Notes under the pieces: model-generated | The model's database searches: none | Seen by the model: the letters and a program-made list of their open reading frames with translations, nothing else | What the model was told of the DNA's origin: nothing | Origin: Faecalicatena contorta | Lineage (GTDB): Bacteria; Bacillota; Clostridia; Lachnospirales; Lachnospiraceae | Direction: 5' to 3' | Assembly (NCBI RefSeq): GCF_021531895.1 | Contig: NZ_JAFBIX010000004.1 | Location: 1-64,000 of the forward strand | Length of the DNA stretch: 64,000 bases | Translations under genes and position numbers: made by a program | Part shown: positions 52,951-63,402 of the stretch, in pieces | Layout: the number at the start of each line of letters is the position of its first letter | How positions within the stretch are numbered: position 1 is the stretch's first letter

Positions 52951-54726
52951 ATGTATTATTCCGATGAACTAATTGAAGAAGTAAGATCAAAAAATGATAT
53001 TGTAGATGTAATTTCCAGTTATGTGAAGCTACAGAAAAAAGGTAGTTCATACTTTGGGCTTTGTCCTTTTCACAATGAAAAATCACCGTCTTTTTCGGTA
53101 AGCAGACAGAAGCAGATGTATTATTGCTTTGGATGTGGCGCCGGAGGGAACGTATTTACATTTCTAATGGAGTATGAAAATTATTCTTTTGTAGAAGCAT
53201 TGAAATATCTGGCAGACCGGGCAGGAGTAGAACTGCCTGAGCAGGAATATTCCAAAGAGGCAAGAGAACGTGCTGACACAAAGGCGATTTTGCTGGAGAT
53301 CAATAAAGCGGCAGCGCAGTATTATTATGTTCAGCTGAAGAATAGTCAGGGGGCGCAGGCACTCGATTATCTGAAGAAAAGAAAGTTAAGTGATGATACT
53401 ATTAAGGCTTTTGGACTGGGATATTCCAACAAATATAGCGATGATCTCTATCGATATTTAAGATCAAAGGGCTATCAGACAGAGATGATTGCGAAAGCAG
53501 GATTGATCAGTGTTGACGAAAGGCAGGGCGTTTATGATAAGTTCTGGAATCGGGTAATGTTTCCGATTATGGATGTCAACAATCGAGTTATTGGATTTGG
53601 CGGCAGAGTCATGGGAGACGCGAAGCCGAAGTATCTGAATTCGCCGGAGACTATGATTTTTGATAAGAGCCGGAATCTATATGGCTTGAATCGGGCCAGA
53701 AGTTCCAAAAAGCCATATTTTCTGCTCTGTGAAGGATATATGGATGTGATTTCTCTTCATCAGGCTGGCTTTTCGAATGCAGTGGCGTCGCTTGGAACTG
53801 CATTGACTCCGGGACATGCATCATTGATTAAGCGGTATGTGCAGGAGGTATACCTTACTTATGACAGTGATGAAGCTGGAACAAAGGCTGCGCTTCGTGC
53901 AGTGCCAATTCTAAGGGATGTAGGAATCACAGCCAGAATTATTCGGATGGAGCCATATAAAGATCCAGATGAATTTATTAAAAATCTCGGAGCAGAGGCT
54001 TTTGAAGAACGGATTCAAAAGGCAAGAAATGGATTCATGTTCAGCCTGGAAGTTCTGGAAAAAAATTATGATATGAATTCTCCAGAGGGAAAGACAGATT
54101 TTATGAAGGAAGCAGCTAAAAAGCTGACGGAATTTGATGAAGAGATCGAGCGGAACAATTACATAGAAGCGGTAGCAAAAGCTTATCATGTAGGTTTTGA
54201 AGATTTGCGGAAACTGGTCGGAAAGATGGCAATTCAGACAGGACTTGCCAAACCGGTGGAGCGGCCGAAGTCTTCACAGAATCGTGAAAAAGGTAAGGAA
54301 AATGGAATTGTCAAGTCACAGAAGATTCTTCTGACGTGGTTGATTGAGGACGAATCCATATTTCAGCAGATTAAAAAGTATATAACTCCGGAAGATTTTA
54401 CCGGAGATATATATAGAACGGTGGCAGAACTCCTTTATCAGCAATATGAAGATCAGGATGTAAATCCGGCAAAGATTATGAATCATTTTACGGATGAAGA
54501 AGAACACCGGGAGGTTGCAAGTCTATTCCATACGAAGATTAAGGAATTGACAACCGTAAAAGAGCAGGAAAAAGCGTTGCAGGAAACCGTTGTTCGGGTG
54601 AAGAACCATAGTATTGAGGAAGCAACAAAAAAGCTTGACCCTACGGATATCAAGGGATTACAACGGTTGATGGATGCGAAAAGGGAACTGCAGGACCTCC
54701 AAAAACTGCATATTTCTATTAATTAA
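52951..54726 (+). CDS. dnaG: DNA primase
   Basis: DnaG makes RNA primers at the replication fork. The 591-residue protein has the N-terminal zinc ribbon (CPFHNEKSPSFSVSRQKQ, then CFGCGAGGN), the catalytic core and TOPRIM centre (LLCEGYMDVISLHQ, YDSDEAGTKAA). A C-terminal helicase-binding region starts near residue 450. It forms the macromolecular synthesis operon with rpoD 39 bp downstream. Confidence 0.97.
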   Translation: MYYSDELIEEVRSKNDIVDVISSYVKLQKKGSSYFGLCPFHNEKSPSFSVSRQKQMYYCFGCGAGGNVFTFLMEYENYSFVEALKYLADRAGVELPEQEYSKEARERADTKAILLEINKAAAQYYYVQLKNSQGAQALDYLKKRKLSDDTIKAFGLGYSNKYSDDLYRYLRSKGYQTEMIAKAGLISVDERQGVYDKFWNRVMFPIMDVNNRVIGFGGRVMGDAKPKYLNSPETMIFDKSRNLYGLNRARSSKKPYFLLCEGYMDVISLHQAGFSNAVASLGTALTPGHASLIKRYVQEVYLTYDSDEAGTKAALRAVPILRDVGITARIIRMEPYKDPDEFIKNLGAEAFEERIQKARNGFMFSLEVLEKNYDMNSPEGKTDFMKEAAKKLTEFDEEIERNNYIEAVAKAYHVGFEDLRKLVGKMAIQTGLAKPVERPKSSQNREKGKENGIVKSQKILLTWLIEDESIFQQIKKYITPEDFTGDIYRTVAELLYQQYEDQDVNPAKIMNHFTDEEEHREVASLFHTKIKELTTVKEQEKALQETVVRVKNHSIEEATKKLDPTDIKGLQRLMDAKRELQDLQKLHISIN

Positions 54727-54765
54727 GGATAAAATATAAACAAGCAATGAGAGGATGGGCACTAC

Positions 54766-55881
54766 ATGGAAGAAAATATAGCAAAATTTGAAGAGAAACT
54801 CAAAGAGCTGGTAGCGCTGGGAAAAAAGAAGAAGAGTATTCTGGAAGTGCAGGAAATTAATGATTTCTTCTCGGATATGGATCTTGAATCCGAACAGATG
54901 GAGAAGATATTTGAATATCTGGAAGCAAATAATATTGATGTTTTGCGTATCAGTGGCGATGATGACGATGATATTGATGATGTGGATCTTCTGATTTCGG
55001 AAGAGGATGATGTGGATGTCGAGAAGATTGATCTGTCTGTTCCGGACGGAATCAGTATTGAAGACCCAGTACGTATGTATTTGAAAGAGATTGGAAAGGT
55101 GCCGCTTCTGACTGCGGAAGAAGAGGTAGAGCTGGCAAGAAGAATGGCAGATGGAGATGAAGATGCCAAAAAGCGCCTTGCAGAGGCGAATCTTAGATTG
55201 GTCGTAAGTATTGCCAAGCGATACGTTGGACGTGGAATGTTATTCCTTGATTTGATTCAGGAAGGAAATCTTGGACTGATCAAGGCTGTCGAAAAGTTTG
55301 ATTATCAGAAGGGATTTAAGTTCAGTACTTATGCGACCTGGTGGATTCGTCAGGCAATTACCAGAGCAATTGCCGATCAGGCAAGAACGATTCGTATTCC
55401 TGTTCACATGGTAGAGACTATTAACAAATTAATCCGTGTGTCCAGACAGTTGCTGCAGGAATTAGGACGTGAACCTACGCCGGAAGAGATAGCAGCTGAG
55501 TTGGACATGCCTGTAGAAAGAGTTCGTGAGATTCTGAAGATTTCGCAGGAGCCAGTTTCTCTTGAAACTCCGATTGGAGAGGAAGAAGACAGTCATCTGG
55601 GAGATTTTATCCAGGATGACAATGTGCCAGTACCTGCGGAGGCGGCAGCACAGACTCTGTTAAAAGAACAGTTGGATGAAGTACTATCTACGCTGACAGA
55701 AAGAGAGCAAAAGGTATTGAGATTACGGTTTGGGATGAATGATGGACGTGCACGTACATTGGAGGAAGTAGGAAAAGAATTTGATGTTACTCGTGAACGT
55801 ATTCGTCAGATTGAGGCAAAAGCACTTCGCAAATTGCGTCATCCAAGCCGCAGCAGAAAATTAAGAGATTATTTGGATTAA
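54766..55881 (+). CDS. rpoD: RNA polymerase primary sigma factor (sigma-A)
   Basis: The 371-residue housekeeping sigma has an acidic region 1.1 (about 1-95, ending [13 protein letters not shown]), region 1.2 [19 protein letters not shown], and region 2 for -10 recognition and melting ([35 protein letters not shown]). Region 4.2 for -35 recognition is [19 protein letters not shown]. It should recognise the TTGACA/TATAAT promoters listed here. The order dnaG-rpoD-trmK is conserved in Firmicutes. Confidence 0.98.
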   Translation: MEENIAKFEEKLKELVALGKKKKSILEVQEINDFFSDMDLESEQMEKIFEYLEANNIDVLRISGDDDDDIDDVDLLISEEDDVDVEKIDLSVPDGISIEDPVRMYLKEIGKVPLLTAEEEVELARRMADGDEDAKKRLAEANLRLVVSIAKRYVGRGMLFLDLIQEGNLGLIKAVEKFDYQKGFKFSTYATWWIRQAITRAIADQARTIRIPVHMVETINKLIRVSRQLLQELGREPTPEEIAAELDMPVERVREILKISQEPVSLETPIGEEEDSHLGDFIQDDNVPVPAEAAAQTLLKEQLDEVLSTLTEREQKVLRLRFGMNDGRARTLEEVGKEFDVTRERIRQIEAKALRKLRHPSRSRKLRDYLD

Positions 55882-55894
55882 GAAAGAGGCGCCT

Positions 55895-56599
55895 ATGGAA
55901 CTATCAAAAAGACTTTATGCAGTTGCAAGTCTTGTGACAGAGGGCGCCTCTGTTGCAGATATTGGAACTGATCATGGTTATATTCCTATTTATTTGACTG
56001 AGCAAAAGATTGCATCAAAAGTGATAGCATTGGATATTAACAAAGGTCCATTGGAACGGGCAAGGATGCATATTATTGGGCATGGATTGAAAGATCAGAT
56101 CGAGACAAGATTATCAGATGGACTTAAAGCGGTAGATCCAGGTGAAGTTGATACTATGATAGCGGCTGGCATGGGTGGAGGACTTGTGATTAAGATCCTG
56201 GAAGAAGGAAAAGATGTTGTTGATCAACTATATACTTGTATTCTTCAGCCACAGTCTGAGATACAGAGGGTTCGAGAATATCTGGCCACGAACCATCTTA
56301 AGATTATTGCGGAAGATATGGTGGAGGAAGATGGAAAGTTCTACCCTATGATGAAGGTGGTTCATGGGGAAGTTCAGCCTTACACTAGGTGTGAATGTCT
56401 TTATGGAAGATGCTTGCTGCAGCAGAGACATCCTGTCTTGGAAAAATACCTTCACAGGGAGATGGCAATTAGAGAAAGTATATTTCGTCAGTTGGAAAAA
56501 AGAAAAAACAGTGAGAGTGCAGCCGCTCGAATGGAAGAGATGCGAAAAGAAATTATCCTGATTGATCAGGCGCTGGGATATTTTCGCGAAAAGAAGTGA
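55895..56599 (+). CDS. trmK: tRNA (adenine(22)-N1)-methyltransferase
   Basis: The 234-residue TrmK enzyme methylates A22 of tRNA. Its SAM-binding motif I is VADIGTDHGYIPIYL and the catalytic motif region holds IAAGMGGGLVIKIL. The helical C-terminal tail is rich in Lys and Glu. It lies 13 bp after rpoD and overlaps or abuts the Nif3-like gene, its usual partner in Firmicutes. Confidence 0.95.
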   Translation: MELSKRLYAVASLVTEGASVADIGTDHGYIPIYLTEQKIASKVIALDINKGPLERARMHIIGHGLKDQIETRLSDGLKAVDPGEVDTMIAAGMGGGLVIKILEEGKDVVDQLYTCILQPQSEIQRVREYLATNHLKIIAEDMVEEDGKFYPMMKVVHGEVQPYTRCECLYGRCLLQQRHPVLEKYLHREMAIRESIFRQLEKRKNSESAAARMEEMRKEIILIDQALGYFREKK

Positions 56600-56625
56600 T
56601 TATTCAAGGAGGGGCAGATACAACG

Positions 56626-57414
56626 ATGATTTGCAAAGAGATTATAAAAATCATTGAAAATGCTTATTCCAGAGCATATGCACTGGAATGGGACAATGTG
56701 GGACTTTTGGCTGGCAGAGATGACAAGGAAGTACAGCGTATCTATGTGGCGCTGGATGCAACAGATGAAGTGATTGATGCGGCTTCTGCATACCATGCAG
56801 ATATGTTGATAACCCACCATCCGTTAATTTTTAGTGGCTTGAAGAGAATCAATAATCAAGATTTTATTGGAAGACGTATCATAAAATTAATTCAGAATGA
56901 CATATCCTATTATGCGATGCATACGAATTATGATGTAAAGGGAATGGCAGCGTTATCTGGAGAAAAAATGCAGTTTAAAGAGGCAGAAGTTCTGGAAGTT
57001 ACGGCAGAAGACCCTGAAACAAATCTGCTGGAAGGAATTGGAAGAATTACAGAACTTACATCTCCAATTACTTTGCAGGTTTGTTGCCAGAAAGTGAAAG
57101 AAGCTTTTCAGTTAAACGAAGTGAAAGTATTTGGAGAGCTTGGACAGAAGGTGCAGAGAATTGCTATTTGTCCGGGCTCAGGAAAAAGTGTAATTCCAGA
57201 AGCGTTGAAAAGAAATGCAGATGTATTGATTACTGGTGATATTGGACATCATGAGGGAATTGACGCAAATGCACAGGGACTTGCTGTGATTGATGCTGGA
57301 CATTATGGAATAGAACATATATTTATAGAGGATATGAAACAATATCTGGAAAAGAATCTGGAGGGAGTGGAAGTGATAGCCGCACCTGTCCGGCATCCTT
57401 TTCAAATGGTATAG
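56626..57414 (+). CDS. Nif3-like dinuclear metal centre protein
   Basis: The 262-residue protein has the Nif3/YqfO pattern of metal ligands: ITHHPLIF, GHHEGIDANAQ and IDAGHYGIEHIF. These hexameric proteins bind two metals; some have GTP cyclohydrolase 1 type 2 activity in annotation, but function is not settled. The ATG at 56626 has GGAGGGG upstream; the in-frame GTG at 56596 has none, although it overlaps trmK. Always beside trmK in related genomes. Confidence 0.93.
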   Translation: MICKEIIKIIENAYSRAYALEWDNVGLLAGRDDKEVQRIYVALDATDEVIDAASAYHADMLITHHPLIFSGLKRINNQDFIGRRIIKLIQNDISYYAMHTNYDVKGMAALSGEKMQFKEAEVLEVTAEDPETNLLEGIGRITELTSPITLQVCCQKVKEAFQLNEVKVFGELGQKVQRIAICPGSGKSVIPEALKRNADVLITGDIGHHEGIDANAQGLAVIDAGHYGIEHIFIEDMKQYLEKNLEGVEVIAAPVRHPFQMV

Positions 57415-57442
57415 AGCTTAGTGAGCAAAAAGGAGGCGCGCA

Positions 57443-59110
57443 ATGGAAAAGGAAATGTATAACGTTCAGATTGGAGATGAAATCCGGCAGTATGAGTCTG
57501 GGACGACTTATCGGCAGATTGCGGAAGAATGGCAGGAGCAATATGAGAATGATATTGTTCTTGTGTTTGTGAACGGAAGATTGCAGGAACTTTTCAAAAC
57601 GCTGAAAGAAGACTGCATCATACGATTTGAGACGACTGGAGACCCTATTGGACACAAGACGTATAAGAGAAGTATGAGTTTAATGCTGGTGAAAGCCATC
57701 TATGATGTAGCAGAGGTGGACACAATAAAAAAAGTAAGGATTCACTATTCTGTCAGCAAAGGGTATTATTGTACGATTGAAGGAAATGTGAACCTAAATC
57801 AAGAATTTTTAGCGCGGGTCGAAGCGAGAATGCAGGAAATGGTTTCTATGGATATGCCTATTAATAAGCGTACGATTCATACTTCAGAGGCAATCGCTCT
57901 TTTTGGTCAACATGGGATGTATGATAAAGAAAGGTTGTTCCGTTATCGCCGCGTCTCGAAAGTAAATATCTATAGTATGAATGAGTTTGAAGATTATTAT
58001 TATGGATATATGGTGCCAAGCGCTGGCTATCTCAAATATTTCAAATTATTTCTGTATGATGAGGGATTCGTGATTCAGATGCCTGAACAGTCTGCGCCAA
58101 AAGTTGTTCCCCCTTTTGAACCACAGAATAAATTATTCCAGGTATTAAAAGAGTCAACGAAGTGGGGCGATATGCAAGGGATTGAGACGGTCGGTGCATT
58201 GAATGATAAAATTACCAAAAGTGATGTGCATGAGACGGTTTTGGTGCAGGAGGCACTTCAAGAGAAGAAGATAGCCGAGATTGCCGCGCAGATTGCCAAG
58301 CGACCAGAATTGAAATTTATATTGATTGCGGGTCCTTCTTCCTCTGGAAAAACAACATTTTCTCATCGCCTGTCTGTTCAGCTTCGGGCGAATGGTCTGG
58401 TACCACATCCTATTGCAGTAGACAATTATTTTGTGGAAAGAGAGGAGAACCCAAGAGACGAGACGGGGGCCTATGATTATGAATGCCTGGAGGCTGTAGA
58501 TGTAAAATTGTTTAATCAGCAGTTGCAGGATCTGCTTGCCGGAAAAGAAGTAGTGATTCCGAATTTTAATTTTGTGACAGGTCATAAGGAATATGGAACA
58601 AAAACGAAGAAACTTGGACCAAACGATGTCCTTGTGATTGAAGGGATTCATTGCCTGAATCCCAAATTAACAGAACATCTTCCGGATGAAAATAAGTTCC
58701 GGATTTATATCAGTGCGTTGACGCAATTAAATATTGATGAGCATAATCGTATTCCGACGACGGATGGACGGCTTCTCAGAAGGATTGTAAGAGATGCACG
58801 TACCAGAGGAGCCTCTGCTCAAAAAACAATCAATATGTGGCCGTCCGTAAGAAGAGGAGAAGAGAGGAACATATTCCCATATCAAGAAGAGGCAGATGTG
58901 ATGTTTAATTCTGCGTTGATTTATGAATTAGCAGTGTTGAAAATCTATGTAGAACCTTTATTGTTTGGAATCAGCCCGGATGTACCGGAATATCAGGAAG
59001 CAAAACGTTTGTTGAAATTTCTGGATTATTTTGTAGGAATAGGAAGTGAAAATGTGCCGACAAATTCACTTCTGCGTGAATTTATCGGTGGAGGCTGTTT
59101 TCACGTATAA
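57443..59110 (+). CDS. nucleoside kinase with TGS-like N-terminal domain (uridine kinase-like)
   Basis: The 555-residue cytosolic protein has a TGS-like domain (about 1-65), a ThrRS/AlaRS second-additional-domain-like region (about 70-220) and a uridine kinase/phosphoribulokinase domain (about 290-500). Walker A is IAGPSSSGKTTFSHR and the acidic motif VIEGIHCLNP. Such fused proteins are known in clostridia and Bacteroidetes; the substrate is inferred to be uridine or another nucleoside. AAGGAGGCG precedes the ATG. A terminator follows. Confidence 0.9.
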   Translation: MEKEMYNVQIGDEIRQYESGTTYRQIAEEWQEQYENDIVLVFVNGRLQELFKTLKEDCIIRFETTGDPIGHKTYKRSMSLMLVKAIYDVAEVDTIKKVRIHYSVSKGYYCTIEGNVNLNQEFLARVEARMQEMVSMDMPINKRTIHTSEAIALFGQHGMYDKERLFRYRRVSKVNIYSMNEFEDYYYGYMVPSAGYLKYFKLFLYDEGFVIQMPEQSAPKVVPPFEPQNKLFQVLKESTKWGDMQGIETVGALNDKITKSDVHETVLVQEALQEKKIAEIAAQIAKRPELKFILIAGPSSSGKTTFSHRLSVQLRANGLVPHPIAVDNYFVEREENPRDETGAYDYECLEAVDVKLFNQQLQDLLAGKEVVIPNFNFVTGHKEYGTKTKKLGPNDVLVIEGIHCLNPKLTEHLPDENKFRIYISALTQLNIDEHNRIPTTDGRLLRRIVRDARTRGASAQKTINMWPSVRRGEERNIFPYQEEADVMFNSALIYELAVLKIYVEPLLFGISPDVPEYQEAKRLLKFLDYFVGIGSENVPTNSLLREFIGGGCFHV

Positions 59111-59129
59111 TTAAGACGAGTGTTATAAT

Positions 59130-59169
59130 AAAAAGCTCTGACGGATCAGTGCATCTATCAGAGCTTTTT
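59130..59169. terminator. bidirectional terminator between nucleoside kinase and aroC
   Basis: AAAAAGCTCTGA (59130-59141) pairs perfectly with TCAGAGCTTTTT (59158-59169). A and T tracts allow use in both directions, and the flanking genes converge. Confidence 0.92.
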
Positions 59170-59187
59170 GAATGTTAAACATTGGTA

Positions 59188-60294
59188 TTAATCGTTGGAA
59201 TGATAAATTGTTCTCAGGTGATCCATACGTGAAGCCATATTTGTCATCAGTAGATCGACAAGTGTAATAGCTGCCATTGATTCAACGACAACAACGGCTC
59301 TTGGAACAATTACAGGATCGTGACGACCGGTGATAGCAATAAGGGTATTTTGTAGATTTTTATCAATGGTTTCTTGCTCCTGGGAGATAGAAGGTGTTGG
59401 CTTGATTGCTGCCCTTAAAATGATAGGACTTCCATCGCTTAAACCACCCAATGTACCTCCGGCGTGATTCGTCTTCTTAGTAACTTTTCCATCTTCGGAA
59501 TAGAAAGCATCATTATTACAGCTTCCTTTTGAAACGGAGGCCTGGAATCCATCGCCAATTTCGACTCCTTTTACAGCTCCGATTGACATGATAGCCTGTG
59601 CGAGTCTGGCGTCTAGTTTGTGGAAGACAGGGTCTCCAATTCCCACTGGCATTCCGTTGATTATGCACTCAATAATGCCTCCGGAAGAATCCTGACTTTT
59701 CATGCAATTCTCTAAATATTCACTTGCGATTTCAGCATATTTCTCATTCGGCATATAGAGCTTGTTGTTGGAAATACATGTGTAGTCGTAGTCAGATTCA
59801 GGGATTACAATATTACCGATAGCTTTCGTATAAGTAGTAATATGAATTCCGAGCTGTTCCAATATCTTTGAAGCAATTGCACCAGCGGCAACGCGACCAA
59901 TAGTTTCTCTTCCAGAAGTCCTTCCGCCACCGCGATAATCACGAAATCCATATTTGCAGTCAAAAGTATAATCGGCATGTCCGGGACGATAGCAGTCTTT
60001 GATTATGCCATAATCTCGAGAACGTTGATCTTCATTGTGGACAATTAAGGAAATTGGGGTACCTGTTGTGTATCCTTCAAAAATACCAGAAAGTATTTCC
60101 ACTTGATCGGATTCGTTTCGGGCGGTCGTGAACTTACTCTGCCCAGGTTTCCGTCGATCTAAGAACTGCTGTATATCCTCTAGAGTGAGGGGGAGTCCTG
60201 CAGGACATCCGTCAACAACTACACCAATTGCTGGTCCGTGAGATTCTCCCCAGGTTGTGATTGTAAATAATGTTCCATATGTTGATCCTGCCAT
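59188..60294 (-). CDS. aroC: chorismate synthase
   Basis: AroC converts 5-enolpyruvylshikimate-3-phosphate to chorismate with reduced FMN, the last step of the shikimate pathway. The 368-residue protein has GESHGPAIGVVVDG at the N-terminus and the signature RGGGRTSGRETIGRVAAGAIA. The FMN-phosphate region is DGFQASVSKGSCNND and the C-terminal motif is RHDPVIVPRAVVVVESMAA. GGAG precedes the ATG. No other aro gene is in the window. Confidence 0.97.
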   Translation of the reverse strand: MAGSTYGTLFTITTWGESHGPAIGVVVDGCPAGLPLTLEDIQQFLDRRKPGQSKFTTARNESDQVEILSGIFEGYTTGTPISLIVHNEDQRSRDYGIIKDCYRPGHADYTFDCKYGFRDYRGGGRTSGRETIGRVAAGAIASKILEQLGIHITTYTKAIGNIVIPESDYDYTCISNNKLYMPNEKYAEIASEYLENCMKSQDSSGGIIECIINGMPVGIGDPVFHKLDARLAQAIMSIGAVKGVEIGDGFQASVSKGSCNNDAFYSEDGKVTKKTNHAGGTLGGLSDGSPIILRAAIKPTPSISQEQETIDKNLQNTLIAITGRHDPVIVPRAVVVVESMAAITLVDLLMTNMASRMDHLRTIYHSND

Positions 60295-60498
60295 AGATAA
60301 ATCTCCTTTTTTATTCTATATAATCAGATGTTTTATTTTCACATAGTCCATTATATTATAGAATAGAAAAAAAACACAACCAGCAATTGTATTCTCTTCA
60401 GGAAATCTTCATTTATTTTTTGCATTTTTTTCTGTACTTTTGAATATATGCATATTATAATAAAATGACATGATAATTATTATTGAGGTGTAAGGTGA

Positions 60499-62148
60499 AT
60501 GGAAGATAGAGATAAAAAAGCTGATGAGATTGTAGAGGAGACCATGAAAGAAATTTTTGAAGATCTCAACAATTCAGAAGCTTTTCAAGAAACGGAAGAT
60601 AAAAATGAAGAAATATATATGGATAGCGATGATATACCTTCTGATGACGATTCTTCTACAACAGAAGAATTAGAAGAAGATGATGATTTTGAAGATTCAG
60701 ATGAGGAAGAAGATGATGATCAGGCAGATATGGAGGAGAAAGCGGCCAGAAAGAAAAAGCACAAAAAAACTGCTGCAATTATAATTGGAAGCATTTTTTG
60801 TGTTTTGCTGCTTATATATGTTGGATTTGCAATTTTCTTTAATAATCATTTTATGTTTTATACAAAGATTAACGGTATAGATTTTTCGTTGAAAAATGTT
60901 AGTCAGGTAGAAGCATATATGGAACAACAAGTAAAAGATTATGTTCTGACGTTGGAAGAATCTGATGGTGATAGAGAAGAAATCAATGGTTCTGATATTT
61001 CTTTGGAATATGTGCCTGGAGATGAATTAAAAAAACTTGTGAAAGAGCAGGATAATTTCTTGTGGATTACATCTTTATGGAATCATCCGGAGATTGAAGC
61101 AGAAGTTGGTGTGAAATACGATGCAGATGCGTTGTCTGCTATTATTAGTAATCTTGAGTGCATGAAGGAAGAGAATCAGACAGTTTCTGTAGATGCACAT
61201 CCGGAATTTCAAAATGATCAATTTGTAGTTGTCCCTGAGGTTGTGGGGACTCAGATCAATATAGAAGTATTCAGTGAAAAAGTAGAAGAAGCGATTAATG
61301 GATTTCAGCCAACACTGGATCTCTATGAGACAGGATGTTATATATTGCCTAGATTTCTGTCTGATTCAGAGGAAGTCATTGCTGCAAAAGATGCTATGAA
61401 CAGTTATCTTGGAGCTAATATTACTTATGATTTTAACCCTTATACTGAAGTAGTGGATGCATCTGTTATATCTCAATGGGTGAGTGTGGATGCAGATATG
61501 AATGTAACTTTTGATGAAGGGGCTGTCAGGGCATATGTACAGTCTCTGGCGAATAAGTATGATACCAAAGGAAAACCAAGAAACTTTACTACAGCGACCG
61601 GTAATGTGGTAACAGTTGAAGGTGGAAGTTATGGATGGAAGATTGATCAGGAAGCAGAGTATAATGCATTGATTGCGAATATTCAAAATGGTGAGACAGT
61701 GACAAGAGAGCCTAATTATGTCAGTCGTGCAGCCAGCCATGAAGGAAATGATGTAGGGAGTACATACGCAGAGGTGGATCTTACTGCACAGCAAATGTAT
61801 TTTATACAGGATGGTCAGGTGGTTCTACAGTCTGGTGTTGTAACTGGTAACCCTAATAGAGGAAATGGAACCCCGCAGGGTGTCTATACTCTGGCTTATA
61901 AAGCATTAGATCAGACTTTAAGAGGTACAAAAAAGCCGGATGGAACATATGAATATGAGACTCCGGTGAAATATTGGATGCCGTTTAATGGAGGAATTGG
62001 CTTCCATGATGCTACCTGGCAATCGTCATTTGGAGGATCAAGGTATTTAACAAATGGCTCACATGGGTGTGTGAATTTGCCATATGATGTAGCCGGACAA
62101 TTGTATAACCTGATATCAGCGGGAACTCCAGTAGTTTGCCATTATTAA
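60499..62148 (+). CDS. L,D-transpeptidase (YkuD) with PG-binding PG_binding_4 domain
   Basis: The 549-residue protein has a very acidic cytosolic N-terminus (about residues 1-85, runs of Asp/Glu), one transmembrane helix (about 93-115), and two PG_binding_4-like blocks (about 120-400). A C-terminal YkuD domain (about 425-549) holds the catalytic GFHDATW and SHGCVNLP with the active Cys. These enzymes make 3-3 cross-links in peptidoglycan at the cell surface. It diverges from aroC, with about 200 bp between. The acidic tail is longer than usual and of unknown role. Confidence 0.93.
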   Translation: MEDRDKKADEIVEETMKEIFEDLNNSEAFQETEDKNEEIYMDSDDIPSDDDSSTTEELEEDDDFEDSDEEEDDDQADMEEKAARKKKHKKTAAIIIGSIFCVLLLIYVGFAIFFNNHFMFYTKINGIDFSLKNVSQVEAYMEQQVKDYVLTLEESDGDREEINGSDISLEYVPGDELKKLVKEQDNFLWITSLWNHPEIEAEVGVKYDADALSAIISNLECMKEENQTVSVDAHPEFQNDQFVVVPEVVGTQINIEVFSEKVEEAINGFQPTLDLYETGCYILPRFLSDSEEVIAAKDAMNSYLGANITYDFNPYTEVVDASVISQWVSVDADMNVTFDEGAVRAYVQSLANKYDTKGKPRNFTTATGNVVTVEGGSYGWKIDQEAEYNALIANIQNGETVTREPNYVSRAASHEGNDVGSTYAEVDLTAQQMYFIQDGQVVLQSGVVTGNPNRGNGTPQGVYTLAYKALDQTLRGTKKPDGTYEYETPVKYWMPFNGGIGFHDATWQSSFGGSRYLTNGSHGCVNLPYDVAGQLYNLISAGTPVVCHY

Positions 62149-62179
62149 ATAGAATATTTTGAAGAATGAGGAAAAGACC

Positions 62180-63313
62180 ATGTATGAATTGATAAAAAGA
62201 GATGGTCTTGCCAAAAGAGGAAGATTACATACAGTGCATGGGGTCATTGAGACCCCTGTATTTATGAATGTGGGAACAGCGGCTGCAATCAAGGGTGCAG
62301 TTTCTACGACTGATCTGCAAGAAATTAAAACGCAGGTAGAGCTTTCTAATACATATCATCTTCATGTTCGACCTGGAGATGAAGTGGTGAAAAAGTTAGG
62401 AGGACTTCATAAGTTTATGGTCTGGGACAAGCCGATTTTGACCGATTCCGGCGGATTCCAGGTTTTTTCTCTGGCAGGACTTAGAAGAATTAAAGAAGAA
62501 GGTGTTTATTTTAATTCTCATATTGATGGAAGAAAGATCTTCATGGGACCGGAGCAGAGTATGCAGATTCAATCGAATCTGGCCTCTACCATTGCCATGG
62601 CATTTGATGAGTGCCCTTCAAGTGTAGCGGAAAAAGAGTATATTGAAAATTCTGTAGACAGAACAACACGATGGCTGAAACGGTGTAAAGAAGAGATGGA
62701 TAGGCTGAATCAACTGCCGGATACGATTAATCAACATCAGATGTTATTTGGAATTAATCAGGGTGGTATTTATGAAGATATCCGTATTCGTCATGCACAG
62801 GAAATTGCAGAATTGAATCTTGATGGATATGCTGTCGGAGGGCTGGCTGTTGGAGAGTCTCACGAAGATATGTATCGAATTCTGGATGCAGTTGTTCCGT
62901 ATCTTCCGGTAGATAAGCCAACCTATCTTATGGGGGTAGGAACTCCGGTGAATATATTAGAAGCTGTTGATCGTGGTGTTGATTTTTTTGACTGTGTTTA
63001 TCCAAGCAGGAATGGCCGCCATGGGCATGTATATACCAATCAAGGTAAACTTAATCTATTTAATGCAAAATATGAGTTGGATGACAGTCCAGTAGAAGAA
63101 GGTTGCCAATGCCCTGCATGTCGTACTTATTCTCGGGCATATATCAGACATTTGCTGAAGGCAAAAGAGATGCTGGGGATGCGCTTATGCGTACTTCACA
63201 ATTTGTATTTCTACAATACAATGATGGAAGAGATTCGTCAGGCCATTGATGAAGGAAATTATCAGGAGTATAAAAAAAGAAAAATTGCCAGTATGTTGAA
63301 AAAAGAAGCATAA
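62180..63313 (+). CDS. tgt: queuine tRNA-ribosyltransferase (tRNA-guanine transglycosylase)
   Basis: Tgt exchanges guanine 34 of GUN-anticodon tRNAs for the queuosine precursor base. The 377-residue enzyme has TDSGGFQVFSL with the general-acid/base Asp and GGLAVGESHEDMYRI. FDCVYPSRNGRHG carries the nucleophile Asp, and the zinc site CQCPACRTYSRAYIRHL completes the set. The ATG at 62180 follows GAGGA; an in-frame TTG at 62159 would add seven residues unlike the family. yajC follows after 89 bp. Confidence 0.96.
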   Translation: MYELIKRDGLAKRGRLHTVHGVIETPVFMNVGTAAAIKGAVSTTDLQEIKTQVELSNTYHLHVRPGDEVVKKLGGLHKFMVWDKPILTDSGGFQVFSLAGLRRIKEEGVYFNSHIDGRKIFMGPEQSMQIQSNLASTIAMAFDECPSSVAEKEYIENSVDRTTRWLKRCKEEMDRLNQLPDTINQHQMLFGINQGGIYEDIRIRHAQEIAELNLDGYAVGGLAVGESHEDMYRILDAVVPYLPVDKPTYLMGVGTPVNILEAVDRGVDFFDCVYPSRNGRHGHVYTNQGKLNLFNAKYELDDSPVEEGCQCPACRTYSRAYIRHLLKAKEMLGMRLCVLHNLYFYNTMMEEIRQAIDEGNYQEYKKRKIASMLKKEA

Positions 63314-63402
63314 AAAATGATGAATTCAAGAAAATTACTTGATGAAAGTTGCAATATTGTGTATGATAGCAATAGTGTTTAAAGATATTAGGAGGAATTA
63401 AT

